In this document: positions 7,821-15,770 of the stretch, in pieces
Layout: every line of letters begins with the position of its first letter
How positions within the stretch are numbered: the first letter of the stretch is position 1
From: Streptomyces peucetius
Lineage (GTDB): Bacteria; Actinomycetota; Actinomycetes; Streptomycetales; Streptomycetaceae
Reading direction: 5' to 3'
Assembly: GCF_025854275.1 (NCBI RefSeq)
Contig: NZ_CP107567.1
Span: 6,448,001 to 6,512,000, forward strand
DNA length: 64,000 bases
The notes under the pieces: generated by a model
The model's input: the letters and a program-made list of their open reading frames with translations, nothing else
What the model was told of the DNA's origin: nothing
The model's database searches: none
Program-made: the position numbers and the translations under genes

Positions 7821-8762
7821 TCACCCCGTGCCGGCCAGTCGCTCACGCCACCAGTCCACGGTCGCCCCGACCTGCTCGTCGACCGGGGTGGCCCGTACGG
7901 CGAACGCGGCCTCGTAAGCACTGGAGTCGATGATGAAAGGACGGTCGAACTGATAGCGGAGTTCCTTCAGCTCACGGAGCAACGGAGAGAAGAGTGACGC
8001 GGCGCCGAGCACGGCCGACGGCAGCCTTCGCACCGCGACCGGCTGTGTTCCCGACCGAGCGGCAAGGCGGTCGACCATCTCCCGGACGGACAGCGCGGGC
8101 GCCGTCGGTACATGCCAGGCCCGTCCCCAGGCCCGCTCCTCGACGGCGACCTCGACCAGGGCCCCGGCCACATCGGGGAGATAGGTCCAGCTGTGCGGGG
8201 CGTCAGGGTCCCCGAGCGTGGAGACCGGCTTGCCGCGCAGCAGGCGTGGCACGACCCGCGCGGCCAGATGCCCGCCGTCGGTGACGCCGGGCCCGAAGAA
8301 GTCCGAGGCCCGCACCTCCACCGCCCTGATGCGACCCTGCTCATGCAGTTTCCGCGCCTGCTCCCAAACGGCGGCGCGCACCCGCCCCTTGGAGCCGGTC
8401 GCCGCGAGCGGCAGCTGCTCGGTCATGGGGCCGTCCACCGGACCGTAGCCGTAGAGGTTGCTCAGCATGACCAGGACGGCCCCGGTCGCTTCGGCGGTCT
8501 CGCAGACCGACGTGGCGAGCGGCGGCCAGTCACTCGCCCATCGATGGTAGGGCGGTGCGGCACAGCAGTGGATCGAGGCCGCGCCTTGTGCGGACTCGAT
8601 CAGTCTCTTGCTGTCCGTCGCATCCAACGCGACGTGCTCGATGCCGGGTTCTGGGCTGCGACCCGACTTGGTGACGACTCGTACCGAATGGCCCTTTTCG
8701 ACCAGCTGCCGGGCAGTGGCTGCCCCGGCAGGACCGAAACCTACGACGACATGAAGACTCAC
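7821..8762 (-). CDS. NAD-dependent epimerase/dehydratase family protein (atypical extended SDR)
   Basis: A 313-residue Rossmann protein. The N-terminal GFGPAG (residues 8-13) is the GxGxxG dinucleotide motif. SNLYGYGP and a TEQLPLA segment follow the extended SDR layout, and WTYLPDVAGALVEVA matches the region of the family where the substrate pocket closes. The usual Y-x-x-x-K catalytic pair is not evident: the corresponding stretch reads AATGSKGRVRA, so reduction or epimerisation chemistry may differ or be lost. It is the first gene of a two-gene operon with the ketosynthase-oxoamine synthase and could act on its product, for example at the new ketone. That link is inferred from position. 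Confidence 0.75.
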   Translation of the reverse strand: MSLHVVVGFGPAGAATARQLVEKGHSVRVVTKSGRSPEPGIEHVALDATDSKRLIESAQGAASIHCCAAPPYHRWASDWPPLATSVCETAEATGAVLVMLSNLYGYGPVDGPMTEQLPLAATGSKGRVRAAVWEQARKLHEQGRIRAVEVRASDFFGPGVTDGGHLAARVVPRLLRGKPVSTLGDPDAPHSWTYLPDVAGALVEVAVEERAWGRAWHVPTAPALSVREMVDRLAARSGTQPVAVRRLPSAVLGAASLFSPLLRELKELRYQFDRPFIIDSSAYEAAFAVRATPVDEQVGATVDWWRERLAGTG

Positions 8763-8907
8763 GCTCGCACACTAGCGCGAGCCTGTGACGCTCTTGGGCC
8801 GGGCGCGTCCAGGCGCGGGTGGATCGCCGGATGGTTTCGGCCAAACTTCACGACGGTCCGGTGCCCACCGGTCGCCGGAGCGAGCGCGCGCGGCAGAAGA
8901 AGCCCGT

Positions 8908-9678
8908 CTACGGCCGTCGTTCGCGCGGGAGAGGACAGAAGCGCTGCCCTCCTTCGACTGCGACAGTTTTGCCGGGCGCGATCTCCGTGAACCCGGCGTC
9001 GCGCACGACCGGCAGTCCGCTCGTCGTCAGAGCGCGCCAGTCTGCCGGTTCCGCGGTGCGCACGGAAAGCGCGAAGCCCGATTCGCGCCATGCGTCGCGG
9101 TCGGCGTCCGACAGTTCCCACCAGGCGAGTTGGGCGCCGTGGCCGGCCTGCGCCATGGCCTTGCCCGCGGACATCTTCAGCTCCGGGTTCAGCCACAGCA
9201 CGGGACCGGCCGGGTCGGGCGCGGCGGGCGGCCGCGGGTCGTCCAGTTCGGTGCCGGACACCTGGAGCTTGGCCAGTTCCCTGGGCCAGCCGTCGAGCGG
9301 TACGGGCGGGAAGACCCGCACCTCCGCCGCCGTCCTGCCCTCCGTGCCGGCGCCGGTACCGGTCACCGTGACGCCCGGCAGCGTGCCGGCCTTGCGCCAC
9401 TCCGTGCCCCGCGCCCGCCGTACGACCTTGCGGATACGGGCGTCCTGCCAGTCCCGCACGGCCCGCGCCCACTCGCCCTCACCGCTGGAGCGCTCGTCGG
9501 CGAGCATCGCGAGCACGGCCCGCGCCGCGGTCTCCAGGGCGTCCGTACGGGCCGGGGGCGCGGTCCTCTCCAGGCGCACCACCAGCGGCAGGACGAACTG
9601 CGGCGCCGCGTCGCGGGACGAGTTCTCGTGCCTGAAGGGGCTGTCGGGCCGGATTTCACGTGTGTCTTCGCTGCTCAC
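8908..9678 (-). CDS. Peptidyl-tRNA hydrolase (PTH2-like domain)
   Basis: A 256-residue protein. The C-terminal half holds the PTH2-type segment LKMSAGKAMAQAGHGAQLA (about 165-185), followed by WWELSDADRDAWRESG and VVRDAGFTEIAPGKTV. In this family the conserved lysine/histidine region binds peptidyl-tRNA for recycling. The N-terminal 130 residues are a lineage-specific extension of unknown role. GTG 9678 is chosen (product begins with V-S-S-E-D-T); longer in-frame starts would run into the divergent AIM24 gene. Function in rescue of drop-off peptidyl-tRNA is inferred from family. Confidence 0.75.
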   Translation of the reverse strand: MSSEDTREIRPDSPFRHENSSRDAAPQFVLPLVVRLERTAPPARTDALETAARAVLAMLADERSSGEGEWARAVRDWQDARIRKVVRRARGTEWRKAGTLPGVTVTGTGAGTEGRTAAEVRVFPPVPLDGWPRELAKLQVSGTELDDPRPPAAPDPAGPVLWLNPELKMSAGKAMAQAGHGAQLAWWELSDADRDAWRESGFALSVRTAEPADWRALTTSGLPVVRDAGFTEIAPGKTVAVEGGQRFCPLPRERRP

Positions 9679-9741
9679 ACCCGTCAGTCTGCCAGCTTCC
9701 GTACGCACGGATGTTGGCGGAACGGGCGCCTCCGGGACACG

Positions 9742-10428
9742 ATGCATGTCATGAAGAGCGATCTTTTCTCCACAGAGAACATGGCGCAGCAGGCCACGGT
9801 GCCCGGCATGACGCTGCAGAACGCCAAGTCGGTCAAGTACGCGGTCAACGGTGAGATGCACGCGCGGCAGGGCTCGATGATCGCCTTCCGGGGCAATCTC
9901 CAGTTCGAACGCAAGGGCCAGGGGATCGGCGGCATGCTCAAGCGCGCCGTCACCGGTGAGGGCCTGCCGCTGATGGCCGTACGCGGCCAGGGCGAGGCGT
10001 GGTTCGCGCACGAGGCGGCCAACTGCTTCATCGTCGACATCGAGCAGGGCGACGCGCTGACCATAAACGGCCGCAACGTCCTGTGCTTCGACCCGACGCT
10101 GTCCTACGAGATCAAGACGGTCAAGGGCGCCGGCATGGCCGGCGGCGGTCTGTTCAACAGCGTCTTCACCGGGTACGGCAAGCTCGCCGTCATCTGCGAG
10201 GGCAGCCCCATCGTCATCCCCGTCACCCACCAGCAGCCGGTGTTCGTCGACACCGACGCGGTGGTCGGCTGGAGTGCCCAGCTGCACACGTCGCTGCACC
10301 GTTCCCAGTCCGTCGGCTCGATGATCCGCGGCGGCTCCGGCGAGGCGGTGCAGCTCAAGCTGGAGGGCGAGGGCTTCGTGATCGTCCGGCCCAGCGAGCT
10401 CACCCCGCAGAAGGCGTCACAGAACTGA
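9742..10428 (+). CDS. AIM24 family protein
   Basis: A 228-residue protein from ATG 9742 (ATG 9751 is an equally possible start). It shows the beta-rich AIM24/TIGR00266-like pattern: VNGEMHARQGSMIAFRGN, then MLKRAVTGEGLPLM, GLFNSVFTGYGKLAV and glycine-rich turns. AIM24 is a mitochondrial biogenesis factor in yeast; bacterial members have no settled function. There is no signal peptide or TM helix. It is divergent from the peptidyl-tRNA hydrolase gene and followed directly by the broken ABC transporter gene, whose reading frame begins at its stop. Confidence 0.8.
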   Translation: MHVMKSDLFSTENMAQQATVPGMTLQNAKSVKYAVNGEMHARQGSMIAFRGNLQFERKGQGIGGMLKRAVTGEGLPLMAVRGQGEAWFAHEAANCFIVDIEQGDALTINGRNVLCFDPTLSYEIKTVKGAGMAGGGLFNSVFTGYGKLAVICEGSPIVIPVTHQQPVFVDTDAVVGWSAQLHTSLHRSQSVGSMIRGGSGEAVQLKLEGEGFVIVRPSELTPQKASQN

Positions 10429-10439
10429 GGCTCCGGCCG

Positions 10440-11559
10440 GTGGGCCGTCGCTACGGCCCCGGCGGCCCATGGGTGCTGCGGGGGGTCGACCTCGACCTGC
10501 GCGCGGGCGCCCCGGTCCGGGTCGGGGCAGCAACGGCAGCGGCAAGTCGACGCTGCTGCGGCTGCTCGCCGGTATCGACGCGCCGACCGAGGGCCGGATC
10601 ACCGGCCGGCCGCGTACGGCCTACGTCCCCGAGCGCTTCCCCGCCGCCCTGCCGTTCACCGCGGCCGGCTATCTGACGCGTCTCGGCCGCGTCCACGGGC
10701 CGGGCAGGCGCGAGGCGGCCGCCGGTGCCGCCGAATGGCTCGAACGCTTCGGGGCCGCGGCGCACGCCCGTACACCGCTCGGCGAACTCTCCAGGGGCAC
10801 CAGTCAGAAGGTCGCCGTCGCCCAGGCGCTGCTCGCCGGAACGGAGCTGCTGCTGCTCGACGAGGCCTGGACCGGCCTGGACACCACGGCACGCGACCAG
10901 CTCGACCTGGCGGTCGTGGAACGGGTCGCGGCAGGGGCGACCGTCGTGTACGTCGATCACGACCCGCGCCGGCCGGCCGGGGTGGCCGACACCGTCCTCT
11001 CCGTACGGGACGGCCGGCTGGAGGAGCAGCGGGCGGACCGTCTCCCGCCCGGCGGGCGGCAGCCGGGGCACTCGGCCCGGATCGTGGCGGTCGGCCCGCC
11101 CGGCGCACCGGTGCCCGGCGGACTGCCGGGCAGCCCCGAACAGTTCACGGCCGAGGACGGCAGCACCGTGCTCACCGTCGTCGCGCTGATCGGCGATCCG
11201 TGGAGCGCCACCACCGGGTGGCGGTCCCGCGAACGGCCGCGGTGGCCGCGGGGCTTCTCGCGGGAGCGGTGTACGTGCTGCTGGGGACGGCGGTCGGTGT
11301 CCTGTGCACACGGCCGGTGCTGCACTCGCGCGGCTGGCCGACGGCGGCGAGCGCACTGCTCGTGCTGCTCGCCCTGGTCACCGGCGGTTCGCCCGCCAGG
11401 TACGCGGTGACGGGCCTGGTCACCGGCTCGCGGACGGGGACCGTGACGTGGCCGCTGCTGCCCCTGCTCTCGGCGGCGCTGATCGCCGCGGCGGCGGCCG
11501 GTCTCACGTGCGTACTGGCACCTCTGCGCGGCGCGGACGGCGGCAGACCCGCGAGCTAG
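10440..11559 (+). pseudogene. Collapsed ABC transporter: ATPase fused to a permease remnant, frameshifted
   Basis: Coding signal switches frame. From GTG 10440 the frame reads YGPGGPWVLRGVDLDLRAG, then at about 10525 it shifts by one base to give the Walker A SNGSGKSTLLRLLAG. Signature SRGTSQKVAVAQALLAG and Walker B LLLLDEAWTGLD follow. After EDGSTVLTV (near 11180) the sequence continues as a mid-permease segment, VALIGDPWSA, then shifts frame again near 11210 into VAVPRTAAVAAGLLAG and two or three TM helices. The best reading is a deletion that joined the ATPase C-terminus to the second half of the adjacent permease, plus two frameshifts. The permease assignment relies on memory of Streptomyces homologues. 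Confidence 0.6.
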
Positions 11560-11569
11560 AGTCGGATGT

Positions 11570-11764
11570 ATGGACGAGCACGAGCCGTACCGCGAGACCC
11601 TCGAGAGCCGGACCGCGGAGCCGGCCCAGGGCGCGGCCGGCGGTCCCTTCGCGGAGTGCGTCCTGTGCCGCGAGCCGACCGAGTACCCGGCGTCGGTCAA
11701 GGGCGCGCCGCTGTGTCCGGTCTGCGAATGGCGGGAGGCGGAACGGACCGCCTGCTCCGGCTGA
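11570..11764 (+). CDS. Small hypothetical protein with paired CxxC motifs
   Basis: A 64-residue protein starting at ATG 11570. The middle carries CVLC and CPVC separated by 17 residues, a spacing that fits a zinc ribbon or knuckle. The N-terminus is acidic and low in complexity. It lies right after the ABC remnant and before the AI-2E-type transporter. Coding is supported by G/C-ending codons and the cysteine pairs; no function is assigned. Confidence 0.6.
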   Translation: MDEHEPYRETLESRTAEPAQGAAGGPFAECVLCREPTEYPASVKGAPLCPVCEWREAERTACSG

Positions 11765-11792
11765 CCGCGTGAGCGCCTGACTGCCGTGACCG

Positions 11793-11838
11793 CCTGACCG
11801 CCGGGTCGGCCGCCCGCACCTGACCGCCCGGTCGGCCG
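11793..11838. repeat. Two 20-bp direct repeats
   Basis: CCTGACCGCCGGGTCGGCCG (11793-11812) and a copy differing at one base (11819-11838) lie upstream of the AI-2E transporter gene, next to shorter TGACCGCC echoes from 11761. They may be slippage products; no function is evident. Confidence 0.6.
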
Positions 11839-11912
11839 GTTCGCGCGTGCCTTCGGGCGAACGCCGCACCGGACGCGTGATGCGCGGGGTGCCCGGTGGT
11901 ACGCGGATCTGC

Positions 11913-13028
11913 ATGGCACCCAGGTCGTACGGCCCGCAGGAGCGCCCTTCGGGTGCGCCGTCCGCCGCTGAGAAACCACGGGTGCCGGACGCACTGCGGA
12001 CGGCCGCCGCGTACGCCTGGCGGATCCTCGTGGTGGCTGCCGCCGTCTACGGCGTCTTCGCGCTGCTCGGACGGTTCCACGAGATCGCAGTGGCCGTGTT
12101 CCTGGGCCTCGTCGTCACCGCGGTGCTCCGGCCGGTGGCCGACCTGGCCGCACGCCTCCTGCCGCGTCCGCTCGCCGTCGCCGCCTCGCTGCTGGGCGGC
12201 ATCCTGCTCGTGCTGGGGACGTTCGCCCTGGTCGGTGAGGCGGTTGCGGGCGAGCGGACCACCCTGGTACGGGAGTTCCGCACGGGGATCGAGAGGATCG
12301 AGAACTGGCTGGAGCGGCCCCCGTTCCGTGTCGATCCGGAAGCCCTGACCGATGTCCAGTCCCGCATCGGCCAGCTGCTGTCCAGCCACCGGTCCACTGT
12401 CATCAGCGAGGCGCTGAGCGGCGCCGGACGGCTGGTCGAGGTGCTGACCGTGTTCGCCCTGGCGCTGTTCTGCTCGGTGTTCTTCATCCACTCCGGCGAC
12501 CGTCAGTGGGGATGGTTCTGCGGCCAGTTGCCACCCGTCGCCCGGGGGCACGCGACGGTCGCCGGCCGGGCCGCCTGGCGTACGTTCACCGGGTACACCC
12601 GCGGCATTCTGCTGGTGGCCGGCACCAACGCGATCCTGGTGGGGGTCGCCCTCTTCGCCCTCGGGGTTCCCCTGGCGCTGCCGCTGGCCCTGCTGGAGTT
12701 CTTCGCCGCGTTCATCCCGCTCGTCGGTTCGCCCATCGCCCTGGCCGTGGCCGCGGTGGTCGCGCTCGCGGCCGAGGGGCCGTTGATCGCGGGCGTGGTC
12801 GTCGCCCTCATCGTCGTCATCGGGCAGATCGAGGGGCATCTGCTGCATCCGGTCGTGATGAGCTGGGCCGTCCGGCTGCATCCCGTGGTCGTTGCGCTGT
12901 CGGTGGTGGGCGGGGCGGTCGCCGCGGGTGTGGTGGGCGCGGTCGTCGCGGTGCCGCTGGTGGCCGTGGTCTGGTCGGTTCGTCAGGCGCTGCGCGGGGC
13001 GCGCACGTCCGGCGGGGAAATGGCTTAG
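11913..13028 (+). CDS. AI-2E family transporter
   Basis: A 371-residue membrane protein from ATG 11913; the longer frame adds a non-conserved N-terminus. It has two early TM helices (about residues 30-75 and 80-115), a soluble helical stretch (about 120-180), then a TM cluster. The late segment LLEFFAAFIPLVGSPIALAVAA and IGQIEGHLLHPVVM match the AI-2E family core. Despite the name, most members are not quorum-signal exporters; some are Na+/H+ or Li+ antiporters. It overlaps the converging DMT gene by 4 bases at the 3' end. Confidence 0.8.
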   Translation: MAPRSYGPQERPSGAPSAAEKPRVPDALRTAAAYAWRILVVAAAVYGVFALLGRFHEIAVAVFLGLVVTAVLRPVADLAARLLPRPLAVAASLLGGILLVLGTFALVGEAVAGERTTLVREFRTGIERIENWLERPPFRVDPEALTDVQSRIGQLLSSHRSTVISEALSGAGRLVEVLTVFALALFCSVFFIHSGDRQWGWFCGQLPPVARGHATVAGRAAWRTFTGYTRGILLVAGTNAILVGVALFALGVPLALPLALLEFFAAFIPLVGSPIALAVAAVVALAAEGPLIAGVVVALIVVIGQIEGHLLHPVVMSWAVRLHPVVVALSVVGGAVAAGVVGAVVAVPLVAVVWSVRQALRGARTSGGEMA

Positions 13029-13915
13029 GGCGCCGTGGTCCCCGCCTCCTCCGGGGCGACCAGGGACTGGGCGAGCGGCACTCTGGCCAGAGCGAGGACA
13101 CCGGCCACCACCAGCGCCACCCCGGCCGCCTGGGGCAGCAGCCACCAGCCGGTGCGGATGTCCTCTTCGAAGAGGAGGAGTCCGAGGGCCAGGCTCACGG
13201 CCGCGTCCCCGAGGGTGAGCGCGGGCTGGGAGGCGACCAGCGGGCCGGCCTGCATCGCGTGCACCAGCAGGAAGAGCGCCGCCCCGCCGCTCGCCGCGAA
13301 GGCGTAGGTCTGCCAGGTCGTGAGGAACGCCCCGAGGCCGTGGTCGTCGAGGATGTGCACCGCCTCCTTCATCAGGGCCGCGGTGAGCGCGTAACTGATC
13401 GCGGTGGCCGAGCCGAGGCAGGCCGCGCGGGCCCGGCCCTCCGGGCGGCGCAGGGCCGCGGCGGCGAGCGCGAGGACCACCGCTGCGCACACGGGGAGTG
13501 CGACGATCCAGCGGTCCGCCGGTACGTCTGTGCGGTCGCCCGACGGCGCGGCGGCGGCGAGGGCGATGCCGAGACCCACGACGACACCGGCCACAGCAAC
13601 CCAGCCGGCGCGCGGCAGGCTGCCGTGCAGCAGGAGCGTCGCCAGGATCAGGGCGAGCGGCAGTTCGAGGACGAAGAGCGGCTGCACGATCGTCAGCGGC
13701 CCGGTCCCGAGGGCCACCGCCTGGCAGACGCCCGCGACGACGACGGCGAGGATGCCGGCGAGCCAGACGGGCTGCCGCAACAGATCGAGCACGAGACCGG
13801 CTCGGAAGCCCTCCGAGCTCGGGACGACGAGAGCCGCCTTGCGCTGCAGCACTGTGGCGAACGCGTTGCTGAGCGCCGCGCAGAGCGCGAAGAGTACTGG
13901 CAGCAGCATGTGCAC
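13025..13915 (-). CDS. DMT (EamA-like) family membrane transporter
   Basis: A 296-residue protein with about nine or ten TM helices in two halves. The N-terminal half has ALSNAFATVLQRKAAL and a GPLTIVQPLFVLELPLAL motif; the second half has QAGPLVASQPALTLGDAAVSLALGLLLFEE, as in actinobacterial DMT permeases. The GTG start at 13915 is favoured because a GGAGG lies 8 bases upstream; ATG 13909 is the alternative. Substrate unknown. Confidence 0.75.
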   Translation of the reverse strand: MHMLLPVLFALCAALSNAFATVLQRKAALVVPSSEGFRAGLVLDLLRQPVWLAGILAVVVAGVCQAVALGTGPLTIVQPLFVLELPLALILATLLLHGSLPRAGWVAVAGVVVGLGIALAAAAPSGDRTDVPADRWIVALPVCAAVVLALAAAALRRPEGRARAACLGSATAISYALTAALMKEAVHILDDHGLGAFLTTWQTYAFAASGGAALFLLVHAMQAGPLVASQPALTLGDAAVSLALGLLLFEEDIRTGWWLLPQAAGVALVVAGVLALARVPLAQSLVAPEEAGTTAP

Positions 13916-14060
13916 GGGATCGGCCTCCGGCAGTCGACGGTTGAGCTGGTGGCGGGCGGGCGCTACGCGGTCGGCGGTGGTGGCGCGGCGGTACGCGGTC
14001 GGCGCCGGTGCGAAGGCCCACGACCCCGGACCGCGCGCACGGGAGGGTGGCCGCCGTCGT

Positions 14061-14963
14061 TCAGGAGCTGTCCGGCCCCGGTCCGCCGGACACGCCCTCG
14101 GCCCCGGCGGCGGCGGACTGCCGCATCAGGTCGGACACCTTGACGAACCGGTAGCCGCGCCGGCGCAGCTCCGGGACGATCCGGCGGACCGCCTCCTCGG
14201 TGACGGGCGCGGCGCTGCGAGTGCAGTGCAGGACGGCCAGCGACCCGGGCCTGACCCCGTCGAGTACCTGCTCCGCCACGGCGTCCGCGTCCGTGGCGAA
14301 CGCGTCACCGCTGACGACGTCCCACTGGACGGCGGTGACCTCGGCCTGGGCAACGGCCCGCAGGGCGGCGTCGTCGTAGCAGCCGCCGGGGAAGCGGAAG
14401 TACGGCACCACGTTGCGTGCCCCGGCCTTCTCGATCGCCGCGAACGCCCGCCGTACGTCGGCGAGCATGTCCTCGGCGGCGATCTGGGGGAGGCCGTAGC
14501 AGGGTGAGCTGAAGGCGTAGTGGCTGTAGGAGTGGTTCGCGACCTCGAAGAGGGGATCGGTGCCGATGGCCTTCGCCTGGGCCGGGTACTCCTCGGCCCA
14601 GCGACCCGTCATGAAGACGGTCGAGGGGACCTTCAGCGTGCGCAGGGCGTCGATCAGCGCCGGGTTGTCGAACCGTTCGCCGCCCGCGGCCCGCGGGCCC
14701 TGGTCGGCGGTCATGTCCGCGTCGAAGGTGAGGGCGACGGTCTTCGCCCCGGTGCTGCCGTCACCGGCGGCGCGCGTGAACACCGGTGCCAGACCGCCCG
14801 GCCCGGGAGCCATGGTGGGCGCCGCCGGAGCGGCGGGGGAGGGCGCGGCTTCCGCCGGAGAGGGCCGGGGAGCGGTGCCGGGACGGTGGCCGGAGGCGTC
14901 GCAGCCGGCAAGTGCCGCAGCCAGAACTGCCAAAGCGATCAAATTACGCGCATATCTGGTCAC
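14061..14963 (-). CDS. Polysaccharide deacetylase family lipoprotein
   Basis: A 300-residue protein. The signal peptide ends in the lipobox LAGC at about residues 18-21, followed by a Pro/Ala-rich linker. The NodB homology domain (CE4) begins near residue 72 with TFDAD (motif 1, metal-binding Asp), then NHSYSHY (motif 2, two metal His) and RFPGGCYDD (motif 3), ending near LAVLHCTRSAAPVTEEA. Members remove N-acetyl groups from cell-wall or chitin-type sugars. The protein should sit on the outer face of the membrane. It is divergent from the cupin gene. Confidence 0.85.
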   Translation of the reverse strand: MTRYARNLIALAVLAAALAGCDASGHRPGTAPRPSPAEAAPSPAAPAAPTMAPGPGGLAPVFTRAAGDGSTGAKTVALTFDADMTADQGPRAAGGERFDNPALIDALRTLKVPSTVFMTGRWAEEYPAQAKAIGTDPLFEVANHSYSHYAFSSPCYGLPQIAAEDMLADVRRAFAAIEKAGARNVVPYFRFPGGCYDDAALRAVAQAEVTAVQWDVVSGDAFATDADAVAEQVLDGVRPGSLAVLHCTRSAAPVTEEAVRRIVPELRRRGYRFVKVSDLMRQSAAAGAEGVSGGPGPDSS

Positions 14964-15122
14964 TCATGGAAAATATGTGATCATCTGGCCGGAAAAGAGT
15001 TGGAACGTTCCTGCGTCAGGGTTGTGTTTTCGGCACGGGTCCGTCGCCACGGCTCAGGCCAGTGGATTGCCCTGTGCAATGATGCGGTCGGTTCTGTGAT
15101 CCGCGTGCTCTGGAGGAACGGC

Positions 15123-15617
15123 ATGGCAGAGTCCCCGAGGGCCGGAGTGCTGGCGAGCAGGGCGGATCTGACCGCGGCTCCGGAGGACCGTGGCGGTGCC
15201 CTCTGGCGACTGGATCCGGTGGTCCGGCAGCTGGACGCCAACCTCGTCCGGCTCCTGCCCGGCACCCGGGGTGCCGCGCACGTCGAACCGGACCTCGACG
15301 TCCTGATCTGCGTGCTCGACGGCAGCGGCGAACTGACGGTCGGGGGAGAGCGTCAGCCTCTGGAGCCGGGCTGCGTGGCCTGGCTGCCGCACGGCATCGA
15401 ACGCGCCGTGTCCGCCGGACCGGGCGGCCTCGCCCACGTCACGGCACACCGCCGCCGCCCCGGCATGACCATCGGCAGCGCGTCCCCCGTCCGGGAGACC
15501 GCCCAGGGCGGTGAACCCGCCTGCATGCTCGGCCGCGTCTGCCCGGACTGCGACCACCCGGCGGCGGACGCCGGGGCGCGGTACTGCAGCCGGTGCGGCG
15601 CCCGGCTGCCCGAATGA
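15123..15617 (+). CDS. Cupin domain protein with C-terminal zinc ribbon
   Basis: A 164-residue protein starting at ATG 15123, preceded by GGAGGAAC. Residues about 40-115 form a compact cupin: DVLICVLDGSGELTVGGE, then LEPGCVAWLPHGIERAV, the usual second-motif region. The C-terminus has CPDC and CSRC separated by 14 residues, a zinc ribbon. The first cupin motif lacks the classical HxH pair, so metal binding in the cupin is doubtful; a sensing or regulatory role is possible. The combination is described, not functionally assigned. Confidence 0.7.
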   Translation: MAESPRAGVLASRADLTAAPEDRGGALWRLDPVVRQLDANLVRLLPGTRGAAHVEPDLDVLICVLDGSGELTVGGERQPLEPGCVAWLPHGIERAVSAGPGGLAHVTAHRRRPGMTIGSASPVRETAQGGEPACMLGRVCPDCDHPAADAGARYCSRCGARLPE

Positions 15618-15770
15618 ACCGTCCCGCGCAAGCCCGCTGACATCGCGTCAGGCAGGAAATCCCGCCGTCGCGATGAGTACAACTGCCCGCCTCTTCCGTA
15701 TCAACGGTCGGACGCGTCCCCCGGTCTGTCGTCGGCAACCGGATTCCGTATCCCCGCAGGAGGCGGCGAG

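Noticed and set aside
11913..13028. AI-2E transporter as evidence for AI-2 quorum sensing
   Set aside because: The family name is historical. Most members are not AI-2 exporters and no luxS was seen in the window.
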